NCBI GenBank assembly: GCA_028824125.1
Contig: JAPPES010000007.1
Span: 1-64,000, forward strand
DNA length: 64,000 bases
Direction: 5' to 3'
Source of the DNA: Candidatus Poribacteria bacterium
GTDB taxonomy: Bacteria > Poribacteria > WGA-4E > WGA-3G
The translations under genes were made by a program, and so were the position numbers. Position 1 is the first letter of the stretch, and every line of letters begins with the position of its first letter. Below the pieces are notes generated by a model. The model was not told the DNA's origin. It saw nothing but the letters and a program-made list of their open reading frames with translations, and searched no databases. Positions 10,050 through 18,673 of the stretch are shown piece after piece.

Positions 10050-10995
10050 TCTCTACTGATTCCTCTGATGCATTCTGCATGTAACGCTGCCAATCTTTTT
10101 GCTGGAGAATTTTTGAGGTGCGCGGACATCCAAGTTTTTTACAAATTTGCCAGTACGCATTGAAATGTTTTCCATTTAACCGCTCATCAAGTTTTTCGGA
10201 AATTTCTCTTTTATCCTTTGGCTTTCGTTTTCTTAACTTCCTTCTTCCAGGGCAGGGCTTATAAGTCTTCTGAGGATAATTTCCCCTGTCCTGTTTAATA
10301 AATTCTTCCAAGATAGCTTGCTTGTGCGGCAATGAAAAACCTATATTCTCAAAAGGCACAGCAAAAATATTGATTTGATGTTCACGAAAATCCCGCCCCA
10401 GATTGGGATGTCCCCAAGTGATTAACTGGACAGGGATCGTTAAATGCTCCTCCAGAAGGGTACAAAGTTGAACCGGCATATTCCAATTTGTAGGGTAGTT
10501 TAATACATCAAGTCGGACTCGGTTTGTATCATCTATGTAACGATTGGCCCGTCGGACATTTCCAGCAACATCGGCAAAACCTCTGAGATATTCTCGCTTC
10601 CAGTCGTTAGGGACAGCTGAAGAAAAAAATATCTCTGGGACTCTAAAATATTCATATCCTGTCTGTTCCTGTGTATGCATCAAAATATTTCTCCACACCA
10701 TCGTATTTCTAAGAAAACGCAACACAAGTGTAACACTATTCTCACCACTAGCAATACTGACATCCGCCCCAGTTAACTCCAAAATCCGTTCCTGTATCTG
10801 TTGCAAACCGAGTCGGATTGATGTGTTAGTATCAAAAGTTCCAGAAACCCCATCAACTTTAAGAGATTGATATGGAAATTCAATAATAATTTGCTTTACA
10901 CTACCACTTTCCGAGATTTTACCTCGTGCCGTAATCAGGCCTAACAAATAGGCAACATCTGCATCAATGTAGTCTACTACCTCAATTAAACTCAT
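10039..10995 (-). CDS. LAGLIDADG-fold protein with degenerate active sites
   Basis: 318 aa. Two LAGLIDADG-like helices are visible: LLGLITARG (residues 17-25) and LRGFADVAG (137-145), about 120 residues apart as in monomeric two-repeat enzymes. In both, the residue that normally coordinates metal (penultimate Asp/Glu) is replaced, by Arg24 and Ala144. The second repeat has the usual continuation (NVRRANRYI...RVRLDVLN). The C-terminal 90 residues are very basic (RRKLRKRKPKDKRE). It lies 16 nt after a DNA methyltransferase and overlaps a PD-(D/E)XK-like gene. I infer a DNA-recognition rather than cutting role; a homing-endonuclease relic is the alternative. Confidence 0.6.
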   Translation of the reverse strand: MSLIEVVDYIDADVAYLLGLITARGKISESGSVKQIIIEFPYQSLKVDGVSGTFDTNTSIRLGLQQIQERILELTGADVSIASGENSVTLVLRFLRNTMVWRNILMHTQEQTGYEYFRVPEIFFSSAVPNDWKREYLRGFADVAGNVRRANRYIDDTNRVRLDVLNYPTNWNMPVQLCTLLEEHLTIPVQLITWGHPNLGRDFREHQINIFAVPFENIGFSLPHKQAILEEFIKQDRGNYPQKTYKPCPGRRKLRKRKPKDKREISEKLDERLNGKHFNAYWQICKKLGCPRTSKILQQKDWQRYMQNASEESVENEI

Positions 10996-11011
10996 TTTAT
11001 ATGTCCGATTC

Positions 11012-11869
11012 CTACAAGGCTGTAGATGCCTCTGCTGGTTTTTGGAAAATCAAGATAAATTCATGGATTTTATTAACCCTGAAAACACTTGGATATCCTA
11101 ACGGCCGTAAATTATTATATTCTTGTGCTCGGTCCCATATAATAGTATCGTCAAAAATAAAACCAATATCCGTCATTAATTGAGAAATGTCAATATGATA
11201 AGGATAAAAACGATTCTTTTTTCGCAAATCCATCACAATAACGCAGCAATAACTTTTGGGCTTCATTACGCCATAAACTTGCTCAAAAATTTTGCGAAGT
11301 TCTAACAAGAATTTCTCATAGTCTCGTATTTTTCCCAAATCTGCCTCTGTATCTCCATAATCCCGCTGCTGTTTATTATCTGCAGTTCTCTTCTGTAGTA
11401 GAATATCCCAATACGGTGGTGATGTTACTACCATATCCACGCTGTTTGGGGAAACATATTGGTAAAGTTCTCGGCTATCGGCAGCATGAATTTTTGTCTC
11501 AGTTTCCTCTCCAAATAGAGACATTTGACTTAGACGTCCTTCAGTGATTTGTACGAATTCCGGGGAAATCTCTAATCCAATAGCGTTTTTTCCTTTCTCC
11601 CTTGCAGCGAGCAATGTAGAACCAACACCCGCGAACGGATCAAGTACTAAGGAGACTCCGGAGTATGTAAAGCATTCAATAAGACGACGTGCTAATGCAA
11701 TGGGAAACATTGCTGGATGTTTTAGATCAGTTTCTTCTTTTGTTTTTCTAATGTCACTCCATACTGACACTGAATATCGTAACCATGTTTTACCATCAAG
11801 TTCATTGGCACGCTTTCGTAGGTTGCCTTCCTTTTTTATATCATTAGGTTCCTGTCTTACTTGAGACAT
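11012..11869 (-). CDS. Site-specific DNA methyltransferase (amino-MTase, TSPPY type)
   Basis: 285 aa. AdoMet motif I is DPFAGVGST (residues 77-85) and the catalytic motif IV is TSPPYWD (149-155), typical of N4-cytosine or N6-adenine methyltransferases. Motif I precedes motif IV here, the reverse of the common beta-class order. The segment HPAMFPIALARRLI before motif I matches motif X. There is little room for a separate target-recognition domain, so specificity may come from a partner. It follows the HEAT gene by 17 nt and precedes the LAGLIDADG-fold gene by 16 nt, so this is one operon. Confidence 0.88.
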   Translation of the reverse strand: MSQVRQEPNDIKKEGNLRKRANELDGKTWLRYSVSVWSDIRKTKEETDLKHPAMFPIALARRLIECFTYSGVSLVLDPFAGVGSTLLAAREKGKNAIGLEISPEFVQITEGRLSQMSLFGEETETKIHAADSRELYQYVSPNSVDMVVTSPPYWDILLQKRTADNKQQRDYGDTEADLGKIRDYEKFLLELRKIFEQVYGVMKPKSYCCVIVMDLRKKNRFYPYHIDISQLMTDIGFIFDDTIIWDRAQEYNNLRPLGYPSVFRVNKIHEFILIFQKPAEASTAL

Positions 11870-11886
11870 GATTTTCTCCTTTTCTA

Positions 11887-12492
11887 CTATAACGTTCTGA
11901 GTGCTTCCTGTGCTTCTGGCGTTCCAATTTTATCTAATGCAAAAGCCACATGGTGTTTAACACGTTCTGATTCATCTTCAAGTGCCTTGATAAGAGCAGG
12001 TACCGCATCCGCTGCTGCTGTCTCCATTCTGGCAAGCGCATAAGCAGCATAAGCACGAATCTCATCCGCGGGGTCGGTCAAAGCTTGAATAAGAGCCGGT
12101 ATTGCGCTAATTGCCGTGACTCCCATCCCGCTGAGTGCTCGAGCTGCATATTCGCGGAACTCTTCATTTAGTTTGTTAGATAATGCTTTAACCAAAGCTG
12201 GTATTGCCGGTTCACCAATATACGTTAGCGTACTGCTGATAGCGAGTCCATGATGGCTCTCAGCTATCTCCATCTCATCAATAAGTTGTGGTATAGCAGG
12301 TTCACCGATGGCTGCCAAGACTTCAATAGTTTGATTAACAACATCCCCAAGATTATGCGCCAATGCTTCAACGAGTTGTGGGACAGCAGGCTCACCGATT
12401 GTAATTAATTCAGTCTTTGCAGCATCAAGCACGTCATCGTCAAACGCCTCTAAATCTTCTATCAAATCTGCGATACGTTGTTCATCACTCAT
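11887..12492 (-). CDS. HEAT-repeat protein
   Basis: 201 aa made of about six HEAT/PBS-lyase-like repeats with the recurring pattern GEPA(V/I)PxLVxAL and AIPALIQAL, an alpha solenoid for protein interaction. No signal peptide or catalytic residues are seen. It sits 17 nt upstream of the methyltransferase and may belong to the restriction-modification-like operon, or be the last gene of the cytochrome c maturation operon, from which it is separated by only 64 nt. HEAT proteins of this type are common in this kind of genome, so the link is tentative. Confidence 0.85.
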   Translation of the reverse strand: MSDEQRIADLIEDLEAFDDDVLDAAKTELITIGEPAVPQLVEALAHNLGDVVNQTIEVLAAIGEPAIPQLIDEMEIAESHHGLAISSTLTYIGEPAIPALVKALSNKLNEEFREYAARALSGMGVTAISAIPALIQALTDPADEIRAYAAYALARMETAAADAVPALIKALEDESERVKHHVAFALDKIGTPEAQEALRTL

Positions 12493-12556
12493 CCCATTAA
12501 ATCCTTCGCTATTTCCAAAAAGTGGTTGTTCTGTTGATAATCCTCAATCGTAAATG

Positions 12557-13852
12557 TTAGTTGTCTAATCCGCGTTCTTTGCTCTGGTCAAGAATCTCAG
12601 TCAACCGTTCAGTTTGTTCCTTTCGTAATCGGTTGTAAACCCGTTCCGAAATACCCTGTTTTTCGTTTACCTCATCAAGCAGTGTTATAAATTCAAGCCT
12701 TGCTGTGCGGGCATGCTCAAGGTCAGCATCGCTCAGTTTGCGGAGCCAGCCAGTGTCCGTTGCCGTAGGCTGCGCATCATCAGATTCTGCAGAAGCACGT
12801 TTTGCACGGCGGAGCATGAAAATCGCTGCAACAAGAAACCCACCAGCTAAAGCAGCAGCCATCGCAATAAATGCCATTTGACCGATATTAGATTTTGGTT
12901 TAGGTATTCCCAAATTTAAGTTAACCATTTTACCTGCTGCGAACCCGCCTTCGCGAGCTGCTGCGTAAACTTTGTAAACGACATTGCCAATCGCCTCATA
13001 TTTAGATGTCTTGAAATACTTTGAACGTGGTGCCAAATTGAGACCGTCTTGTATAAGAAAGGTAATTTGGTCCGTGCCAAAAAGCATCTGTCGGGATAAA
13101 TCAAGTTTAGGTTCATTTGCCGGATAAATGTACCTGTACCCTATGTCCGTTTGACCGTGAGGTAAAGGTTCAGTGAGCATGACATGATTGCTGGCAGAAC
13201 TACGTGTTAGCGTGGCAGGCGCATGAGGGAAAAATGCCTTATGCCCTTTCGGAAGACCGTGATGGAATCCAACTGCTTGTTTTTCGTGAAGAGTTTGGAA
13301 AGGTGAGATGCTCCGGTTTTCAGCAACTATAGCCTCAATGACTGACAGGGTGCCTTCTGTTGCGTGTTCTGCTGAAGGTACTTGGATAACAATTGTATAT
13401 GATTTTATTCGAGTCTGCGACGTGTCATTTGTTACCCCACTAATATCCATGTTAATCGTAAGACTTGACACCCAGGTAGACAGCACTAAATCTTTTTCTA
13501 TATGTTCAGCACCATTGTAGGTTGTAGAAACTGAATAATGTGTGTCAACATCTATTGGCAAATTATCAAAGCGGTAGTTGCCGTTTTCATCAGTTTTGGT
13601 TTCCTGTTGTGTAACGTCCTCCGCTTTATGAATATTAAGGGTAACAGGGTGATTTGCAATAGATTCTCCCAACTTTTTGTCAGTCAGTTTGCCGTGAATA
13701 TTGCCGACTTCGTTTTGGGAATGGGTCACAGGAACTAACAACAGAAATGCAATTACTATTAGCAACAGATTACGGAAACACCCAAAGGTTTCCGCCCGTT
13801 TTATGAGGCTGCAGCTGTTTTTGATTAAAAATAGGTCTCTGTATATTTTCAT
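12557..13852 (-). CDS. Membrane-anchored protein with carboxypeptidase-regulatory-like domain, in ccm operon
   Basis: 431 aa. A hydrophobic segment at about residues 27-45 acts as signal sequence. Residues about 50-130 form a CarboxypepD_reg-like beta domain (IHGKLTDKKLGES...TDENGNYRFDNLP). A second membrane helix (FIAMAAALAGGFLVAAIFML, about residue 345) leads to a charged cytosolic tail (LEHARTARLEFITLLDEVNEKQG). Its ATG overlaps the stop of the CcmI-like gene in TAATG, so it is translationally coupled to cytochrome c maturation genes. A role in heme or apocytochrome handling is inferred from position only. Confidence 0.75.
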   Translation of the reverse strand: MKIYRDLFLIKNSCSLIKRAETFGCFRNLLLIVIAFLLLVPVTHSQNEVGNIHGKLTDKKLGESIANHPVTLNIHKAEDVTQQETKTDENGNYRFDNLPIDVDTHYSVSTTYNGAEHIEKDLVLSTWVSSLTINMDISGVTNDTSQTRIKSYTIVIQVPSAEHATEGTLSVIEAIVAENRSISPFQTLHEKQAVGFHHGLPKGHKAFFPHAPATLTRSSASNHVMLTEPLPHGQTDIGYRYIYPANEPKLDLSRQMLFGTDQITFLIQDGLNLAPRSKYFKTSKYEAIGNVVYKVYAAAREGGFAAGKMVNLNLGIPKPKSNIGQMAFIAMAAALAGGFLVAAIFMLRRAKRASAESDDAQPTATDTGWLRKLSDADLEHARTARLEFITLLDEVNEKQGISERVYNRLRKEQTERLTEILDQSKERGLDN

Positions 13853-14187
13853 TATCCGCGTTTTTGCTGTTTGTACCTTTCAATTTCAGATTCTATATCT
13901 GTTTTCGCAGCGGTTTCCAGTTGACTAACAATGCGCGCTGTCTCTTGCATGAGCTCATCACGTAATTCCCTATAATCTCTTTCGGAAAGTTTACCGGATT
14001 CATAGTCTTCATCAAGGTCAGCCAGTGCAGAATAACTCTGTTCGCGTTCCAGAGCTAAAGTTTGCATGCGCGCTTCTGTTGGGTCAACTTCTGGCAAAAT
14101 ATCTGCCTTGCCAAAAAGTGGAAATATGAGATATACCAAAAGCACAGTGCCAAGTAAAATTATCCACAAAAGTACAAGAAAAGTCAT
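13852..14187 (-). CDS. CcmI-like short cytochrome c biogenesis protein
   Basis: 111 aa: an N-terminal membrane helix (residues about 2-22), then a charged helical region including EREQSYSALADLDEDYESGKLSE and DYRELRDEL, the pattern of the N-terminal part of CcmI and related short proteins found in ccm operons. The TPR domain of full CcmI is missing. It lies 9 nt after ccmH and overlaps the next gene by one base. Confidence 0.7.
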   Translation of the reverse strand: MTFLVLLWIILLGTVLLVYLIFPLFGKADILPEVDPTEARMQTLALEREQSYSALADLDEDYESGKLSERDYRELRDELMQETARIVSQLETAAKTDIESEIERYKQQKRG

Positions 14188-14196
14188 AACAGTGTC

Positions 14197-14736
14197 CTAA
14201 TTTCGATCCTTGTATTTTTCAAGTTCTGCCTCAACCTGTCGCTGCAATTTATCAGAAATCTGCTGGTCAGGTTTTGTTGACGATATATCTTTGCTTCGTG
14301 ATTGATACCGAACAATAAAAATGACACCACCGCTAACTATTAGGATAACTGCAGGCATTATATAAGCAAGCCAATTAATACCTTCTGCCTTCATAACTGC
14401 GGAAAACTCAGAACCGTAAGTTTTAAGGTAAAGAGTGCGGATTTCCTCAACGGTTTGGCCTTCGGTCAACGCATCGCGAAAGCTGGCTTCAATTGCCTGA
14501 GCAGTACCACATACACATGCTTTGTTCGTTTCTCGGACACACCCACATGGACAGTACAATGTTGTCAGCAACTCTTCTAACTGAGCCTCAAACTTAAAAT
14601 CTTTTGATGCGTCGCTATCCGCTGTCTGTGCTTGTGCTGTAACAACACTCACGAAAATAAATGGAACTACTATCAGAAAAAGAAAAAAACGATTCTTTTC
14701 AACAAGTCTTAAATTGAAGGTTTTCATTGTGTTCAC
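14197..14736 (-). CDS. ccmH: CcmH/CycL-type cytochrome c maturation protein, cysteine-rich variant
   Basis: 179 aa with a signal peptide (about 1-36), a periplasmic CcmH domain and a membrane helix (YIMPAVILIVSGGVIFIV). The canonical LRCxxC is replaced by LYCPCGC, with a further CVC ten residues on (Cys62, 64, 66, 74, 76), a cysteine-rich version seen in several non-proteobacterial System I operons. TYGSEFSAVM is typical of the family. CcmH holds apocytochrome thiols reduced for heme attachment. The GTG at 14736 directly follows the ccmF stop; the ATG at 14727, preceded by AGGTG, is the likelier start. Confidence 0.9.
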   Translation of the reverse strand: MNTMKTFNLRLVEKNRFFLFLIVVPFIFVSVVTAQAQTADSDASKDFKFEAQLEELLTTLYCPCGCVRETNKACVCGTAQAIEASFRDALTEGQTVEEIRTLYLKTYGSEFSAVMKAEGINWLAYIMPAVILIVSGGVIFIVRYQSRSKDISSTKPDQQISDKLQRQVEAELEKYKDRN

Positions 14737-16899
14737 CTATGCTGTTTGGGAACGTGGATTAGGATCGGATTTCTGTGCAATCGCGATAATGCCACCCAAC
14801 ACCATCACAGCAACACCGATCCAGACAACCTTAATCAATGGATTGTGATAAACCTGAACGTTTAAATAGGTATCTGTGCCAATCTTTTCTGGTAAAGGAC
14901 CAAGGGCAGTATAGAGATCGTTTAGACCGATCGCGTGTATCGCTGACTCAATAGTACCTTGCTCCCCTTCTGCTTGCTCTGCCTGGTCGTAGTAGTGACG
15001 CGCAGGTTTCATAGTCGTAACGTGTTTCCCCTTCTTTTCTACATCAAAAACGACTCCTCTCCGTAAGTAATTTTCATGTTCCTCCTCAAACGTATCTTTC
15101 ATTGTCAATTGATAGGTGCCAACTTCCATTGAATCGCCAAGTTTAAGATGGGCCGATTCAAGCAAGAAATACCCCTTAGAACCCATAATACCTATGTAGA
15201 CAATAACGATACCAATATGAACAATGTAACCACCATATCGGCGTTTGTTACGCTGGATAAGAAGCCACAAGCCATTGAGAAAGGAGGTTTCTTGTCGTTT
15301 TGTCCGGAGTTTGGTACCACGATAAAATTCACTAAAGATCGCAACAATCACAAACACACTTGCAAAAACACAAAGCACTGAATAAATAGGAATCGCCTGC
15401 CCTTTGAAAATAAGAAATTCCCATACACGCATAAACAAATTAGGTGTGGCAACTTCAGCAACCGCTACATTTGCTGCTTCAGCAGCTGCTACACTTGCAG
15501 CGTGTGCTTTGAAAGCAAGAAATATCCATGCCACTGCTGCTGCTACCAAGCCGATTAAAAGCGGTGATACAAACATGCGCCGGAAATTATTGGGCGTAAT
15601 TTTTTTCCATGAAATAATAGGACCGGCACCCGTCAAAAAGAGAAGTAAAAGTCCTGGGATAATAACAACCTTGTTGAAAAATGCTTCGGGAACAGCTGCT
15701 TTTTCACCTTGAATTGCTTCAGAGATAATAGGCCACAACGTTCCCCATAGGATAATTCCAGTCAAACCCACAAGAAGCCAATTGTTCGCAATGAAAGCGC
15801 TCTCGCGGGAAAGGAGAGATTGAAGGCGGTTAGCACTTTTGAGGCGTTGCCAACGGTGGACGATAAGTCCGATAACACCGGCTGTTGAAGCAAGAATAAA
15901 ACCCAAAAAATACCAACCGATATCCGATTGCGCAAAGGAATGCACTGATGTAATAACCCCACTTCGGGTTATAAATGTTCCTAATAAAGTGAATTGGAAG
16001 GCTAAGGTAATCAGGAGGATATTCCACAGCTTGAGCATGTTCCGCTTCTCTTGAATCATCACAGAATGCAGATAAGCGGTGCCAAGTAGCCATGGCATAA
16101 AGGAAGCGTTTTCAACCGGATCCCATGCCCAGTATCCTCCCCAGCCAAGTTCTTGATATGCCCAATTTCCTCCGAGTGTGATGCCAATAGTTAAAATAAT
16201 CCAAGAGAACAACATCCATCTTCGAGAACGGAGGACCCAATCACTGCCGATTCTACCGGATGCAAGTGCTCCCACAGCAAAAGCAAAAGGAACTGTTAGA
16301 CCAATCCATCCGACGTACAAGGAGGGTGGATGGAGCGCCATGCTGGGTGTCTGAAGGAGCTCGTTCATACCACGCCCATCTGGCATGGCTATACCATCAG
16401 GAAATCGGGCAAGTGGGTTGTAAACACCTTCAATTACCCCAGTGACGACAATGAGAAAAAAGAGTTGTACAATGGCAATGGGAATTAGTGCGTAATCTGC
16501 AAGTGTGTCACTCGCTTTTTTGTTTTGCCAGACAACGATAGCACCAGCGATGGTAAGTATCCAAAGCCAGAGTAGGAGCGAACCAGACATTGCCCCCCAA
16601 AGTGCCGTGATTTTATAGAGGAGAGGTTGTGCTGCACTGGATACCTCAACGACATACATCATTGAGAAATCATCCGTCACAAAGCCAAAGATTAACGCAC
16701 CCGTGGCAATAGTAATGAGAATAAAGATGGCAATAATAGCGTTTCGACCACTCCGCACAATTTGGGCATTGCGCTGACGTAGTCCAATGAGCAGGGCACC
16801 AATTGCCCATATTGCAGAGAGGACAGAAAGCCATATCGCAGCTTGTCCAAGTTCAGCTGTTACCCTTTGGACGCTTTCAACAAGTTCTTCTATGAACAT
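14737..16899 (-). CDS. ccmF: Cytochrome c heme lyase subunit CcmF
   Basis: 720-aa polytopic protein of the CcmF/CcsA family, which attaches heme to apocytochromes c in the periplasm. The WWD heme-binding motif is WGGYWAWDPVENASF (residues about 253-267). Other hallmarks are LLQTPSMALHPPSLYVGW (His190), TRSGVITSVHSFA (His320) and a large periplasmic domain before the final helix. More than a dozen membrane segments, and length close to CcmF proteins. It lies between ccmE (45 nt upstream) and ccmH (adjacent). Confidence 0.95.
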   Translation of the reverse strand: MFIEELVESVQRVTAELGQAAIWLSVLSAIWAIGALLIGLRQRNAQIVRSGRNAIIAIFILITIATGALIFGFVTDDFSMMYVVEVSSAAQPLLYKITALWGAMSGSLLLWLWILTIAGAIVVWQNKKASDTLADYALIPIAIVQLFFLIVVTGVIEGVYNPLARFPDGIAMPDGRGMNELLQTPSMALHPPSLYVGWIGLTVPFAFAVGALASGRIGSDWVLRSRRWMLFSWIILTIGITLGGNWAYQELGWGGYWAWDPVENASFMPWLLGTAYLHSVMIQEKRNMLKLWNILLITLAFQFTLLGTFITRSGVITSVHSFAQSDIGWYFLGFILASTAGVIGLIVHRWQRLKSANRLQSLLSRESAFIANNWLLVGLTGIILWGTLWPIISEAIQGEKAAVPEAFFNKVVIIPGLLLLFLTGAGPIISWKKITPNNFRRMFVSPLLIGLVAAAVAWIFLAFKAHAASVAAAEAANVAVAEVATPNLFMRVWEFLIFKGQAIPIYSVLCVFASVFVIVAIFSEFYRGTKLRTKRQETSFLNGLWLLIQRNKRRYGGYIVHIGIVIVYIGIMGSKGYFLLESAHLKLGDSMEVGTYQLTMKDTFEEEHENYLRRGVVFDVEKKGKHVTTMKPARHYYDQAEQAEGEQGTIESAIHAIGLNDLYTALGPLPEKIGTDTYLNVQVYHNPLIKVVWIGVAVMVLGGIIAIAQKSDPNPRSQTA

Positions 16900-16944
16900 A
16901 ACGATCCTCTATCATCTGAGTGATGCAAAATATACGAAAGTTCT

Positions 16945-17385
16945 CTAACGTGAAAGATATGAGGAGCTCTTTTGAGTTGTCGCACTCTCTGCGCCTTCGT
17001 ATTTAGACGCACATTTTGTTGTTAGCTTAGTCGCAACAACAAGGTTTTTCTCTGCATTGTATGTCCCCTCAACAAAAACGTTACCGCCATCAGTGAAGTT
17101 ATCCGGTTTGAGTTCATTGTAAACTACATTCACTGTCTCACTGCCTTCAGGTTCGCGTATTGCAAATGTCAGTTTTGTATTGGCAGCATCCCATGTAGAA
17201 CTCTCCTCTGAAATAACTCCAACAACTTTGACATTTTGATTATCCGTTCTATCTGCGTTAACGAGAAGTTTAGCAGGCGTAAGTTCTGGCATGCTCTCTT
17301 TTTTGGTCGTAGATAACACCAAAACCACGAAACCACTGAGCAAAATAGCACTGGCAGCAATAATTTTCAGCCTTCTCTGTTTCAT
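16945..17385 (-). CDS. ccmE: Heme chaperone CcmE, CxxxY variant
   Basis: 146 aa with one N-terminal membrane anchor (residues about 7-25) and an OB-fold domain (VKVVGVISEESSTWD, LTFAIREPEGSETVNVVYNELKPDNFTDG, NVFVEGTYN), ending in VVATKLTTKCASKYEG. The usual heme-binding HxxxY is replaced by Cys125-x3-Tyr129. Such C-type CcmE proteins are known from some archaea and Desulfovibrio, where the Cys binds heme. First gene of the ccmEFH operon. The spot where the motif sits, just after the last OB strand, is right for the family. Confidence 0.92.
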   Translation of the reverse strand: MKQRRLKIIAASAILLSGFVVLVLSTTKKESMPELTPAKLLVNADRTDNQNVKVVGVISEESSTWDAANTKLTFAIREPEGSETVNVVYNELKPDNFTDGGNVFVEGTYNAEKNLVVATKLTTKCASKYEGAESATTQKSSSYLSR

Positions 17386-17700
17386 GTGAAAATCCTCCGT
17401 GACAGGACTAAATTTCCTAAAACACTCCCATGAGAGACATAATTGTCTATCAATGATGTTATTGAATACCCCTAAAATAGATATGATAAATCCTTTTCCT
17501 TATAAAAATAATACTTGACTTTGGATTTTAAATCAAGTTAAAATGATGTCAAATTGAAACATATTACGGAATTCCGTGTTTATCCTTCACATATTAGGTA
17601 GTGCTATATCAACACTGAATGCACATTTATCATTCAGCAGATATTTTGATCAGGCAATGTCCCTTCCTCATCTGTGTAAAAAGAGGAATTATAAATTCTT
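17386..17700. other. Divergent intergenic region between ccmE and the DapA-like gene
   Basis: 315 nt without a gene. AT-rich; it must hold the promoter of the minus-strand ccm operon and the plus-strand promoter given separately. No strong hairpin or riboswitch-like fold was noticed. Confidence 0.6.
17515..17544 (+). promoter_or_regulatory. Sigma70-type promoter for the DapA-like gene
   Basis: TTGACT (17515-17520), an 18-nt spacer, and TAAAAT (17539-17544). It lies about 155 nt upstream of the ATG. Sequence match only. Confidence 0.45.
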
Positions 17701-18648
17701 ATGAATCTTAATTGGCAACAGCATCCCTGGGCGGGTGTATTTCCTGCAACGCTCTGCCCTTTCCATTCAGATGAATCAATTGATGGAGCAGGTTTACATC
17801 AGTATATGCAGGAACTCGCCAGCGTAGACGGTATAAAAGGTGTTGTCTGTAACGGACACACAGGTGAAATTATGTCGCTCCGCCTACATGAACGGCAGCG
17901 CGTGACTCAAATCACTGCTGAGGCTGTTGGCGAAAAGGTAAAGGTTGTTTCGGGTGTTAGTGCGGAAGGCAGCCTACCCGCAATTGATGATGCACTCGCA
18001 GCAAAGGAAGCAGGGGCAGATGCGATTCTGCTGATGCCTGCACATCACTGGTTACGTTTCGGCAGAACACCTGAAACAGCAGTCGGCTATTTTCAAGATG
18101 TAGCGGAGGGAGCAGACATACCCATTATTGTACATCAATATCCTGCTTGGACAAAGGCGGGATATAGTCTTGATGAAATGCTGGAGATGGTAAAAATCCC
18201 ACAAGTTGTCTGTATAAAAATGGGCACTCGCGACATGGCACGCTGGCGGTGGGATTATGAACAACTGAAAGAAGCAGCGCCACACGTCCCAATCTTAACC
18301 TGTCATGACGAATATCTACTCGCTTCGCTTTTGGAAGGTAGCGATGGCGCTCTTATCGGATTTGCTGGATTTGTCCCCGAATTGATGGTTGATGTCGTGC
18401 ACGCCGCACTCAACAATGATTTAATCGGTGCACGCAAAGCGCGTAATCAGGTGGATACGTTGGCTCGGATTGTTTACAACTTCGGCGAACCAAGCAGTGA
18501 TGCACACCAACGTATGAAGTGTGCCCGATGGTTAATGGGCAGATTCCCATCAATGACCATGCGCCGCCCATTGCGTCAATTGTCTACTGCTGAAATAGAC
18601 AAAATACGAAATGAACTTGAGACAGTTGGCTATCAATGTGTTAACTAA
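17701..18648 (+). CDS. Dihydrodipicolinate synthase family protein
   Basis: 315-aa TIM-barrel class I aldolase-like protein of the DapA/N-acetylneuraminate lyase family. The Schiff-base Lys is Lys173 in CIKMGTRD and the proton-relay Tyr is Tyr147 in VHQYPAW. GHTGEIMSL replaces the usual GTTGE. The family covers DHDPS, sialic acid lyase, KDG aldolase and others; the reaction here is undetermined, and biosynthetic DapA is less likely because GTTGE and other positions differ. RBS GAGGAA upstream. Stands alone. Confidence 0.85.
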   Translation: MNLNWQQHPWAGVFPATLCPFHSDESIDGAGLHQYMQELASVDGIKGVVCNGHTGEIMSLRLHERQRVTQITAEAVGEKVKVVSGVSAEGSLPAIDDALAAKEAGADAILLMPAHHWLRFGRTPETAVGYFQDVAEGADIPIIVHQYPAWTKAGYSLDEMLEMVKIPQVVCIKMGTRDMARWRWDYEQLKEAAPHVPILTCHDEYLLASLLEGSDGALIGFAGFVPELMVDVVHAALNNDLIGARKARNQVDTLARIVYNFGEPSSDAHQRMKCARWLMGRFPSMTMRRPLRQLSTAEIDKIRNELETVGYQCVN

Positions 18649-18673
18649 TACCATTTCTGAATAAGACCTCGAT

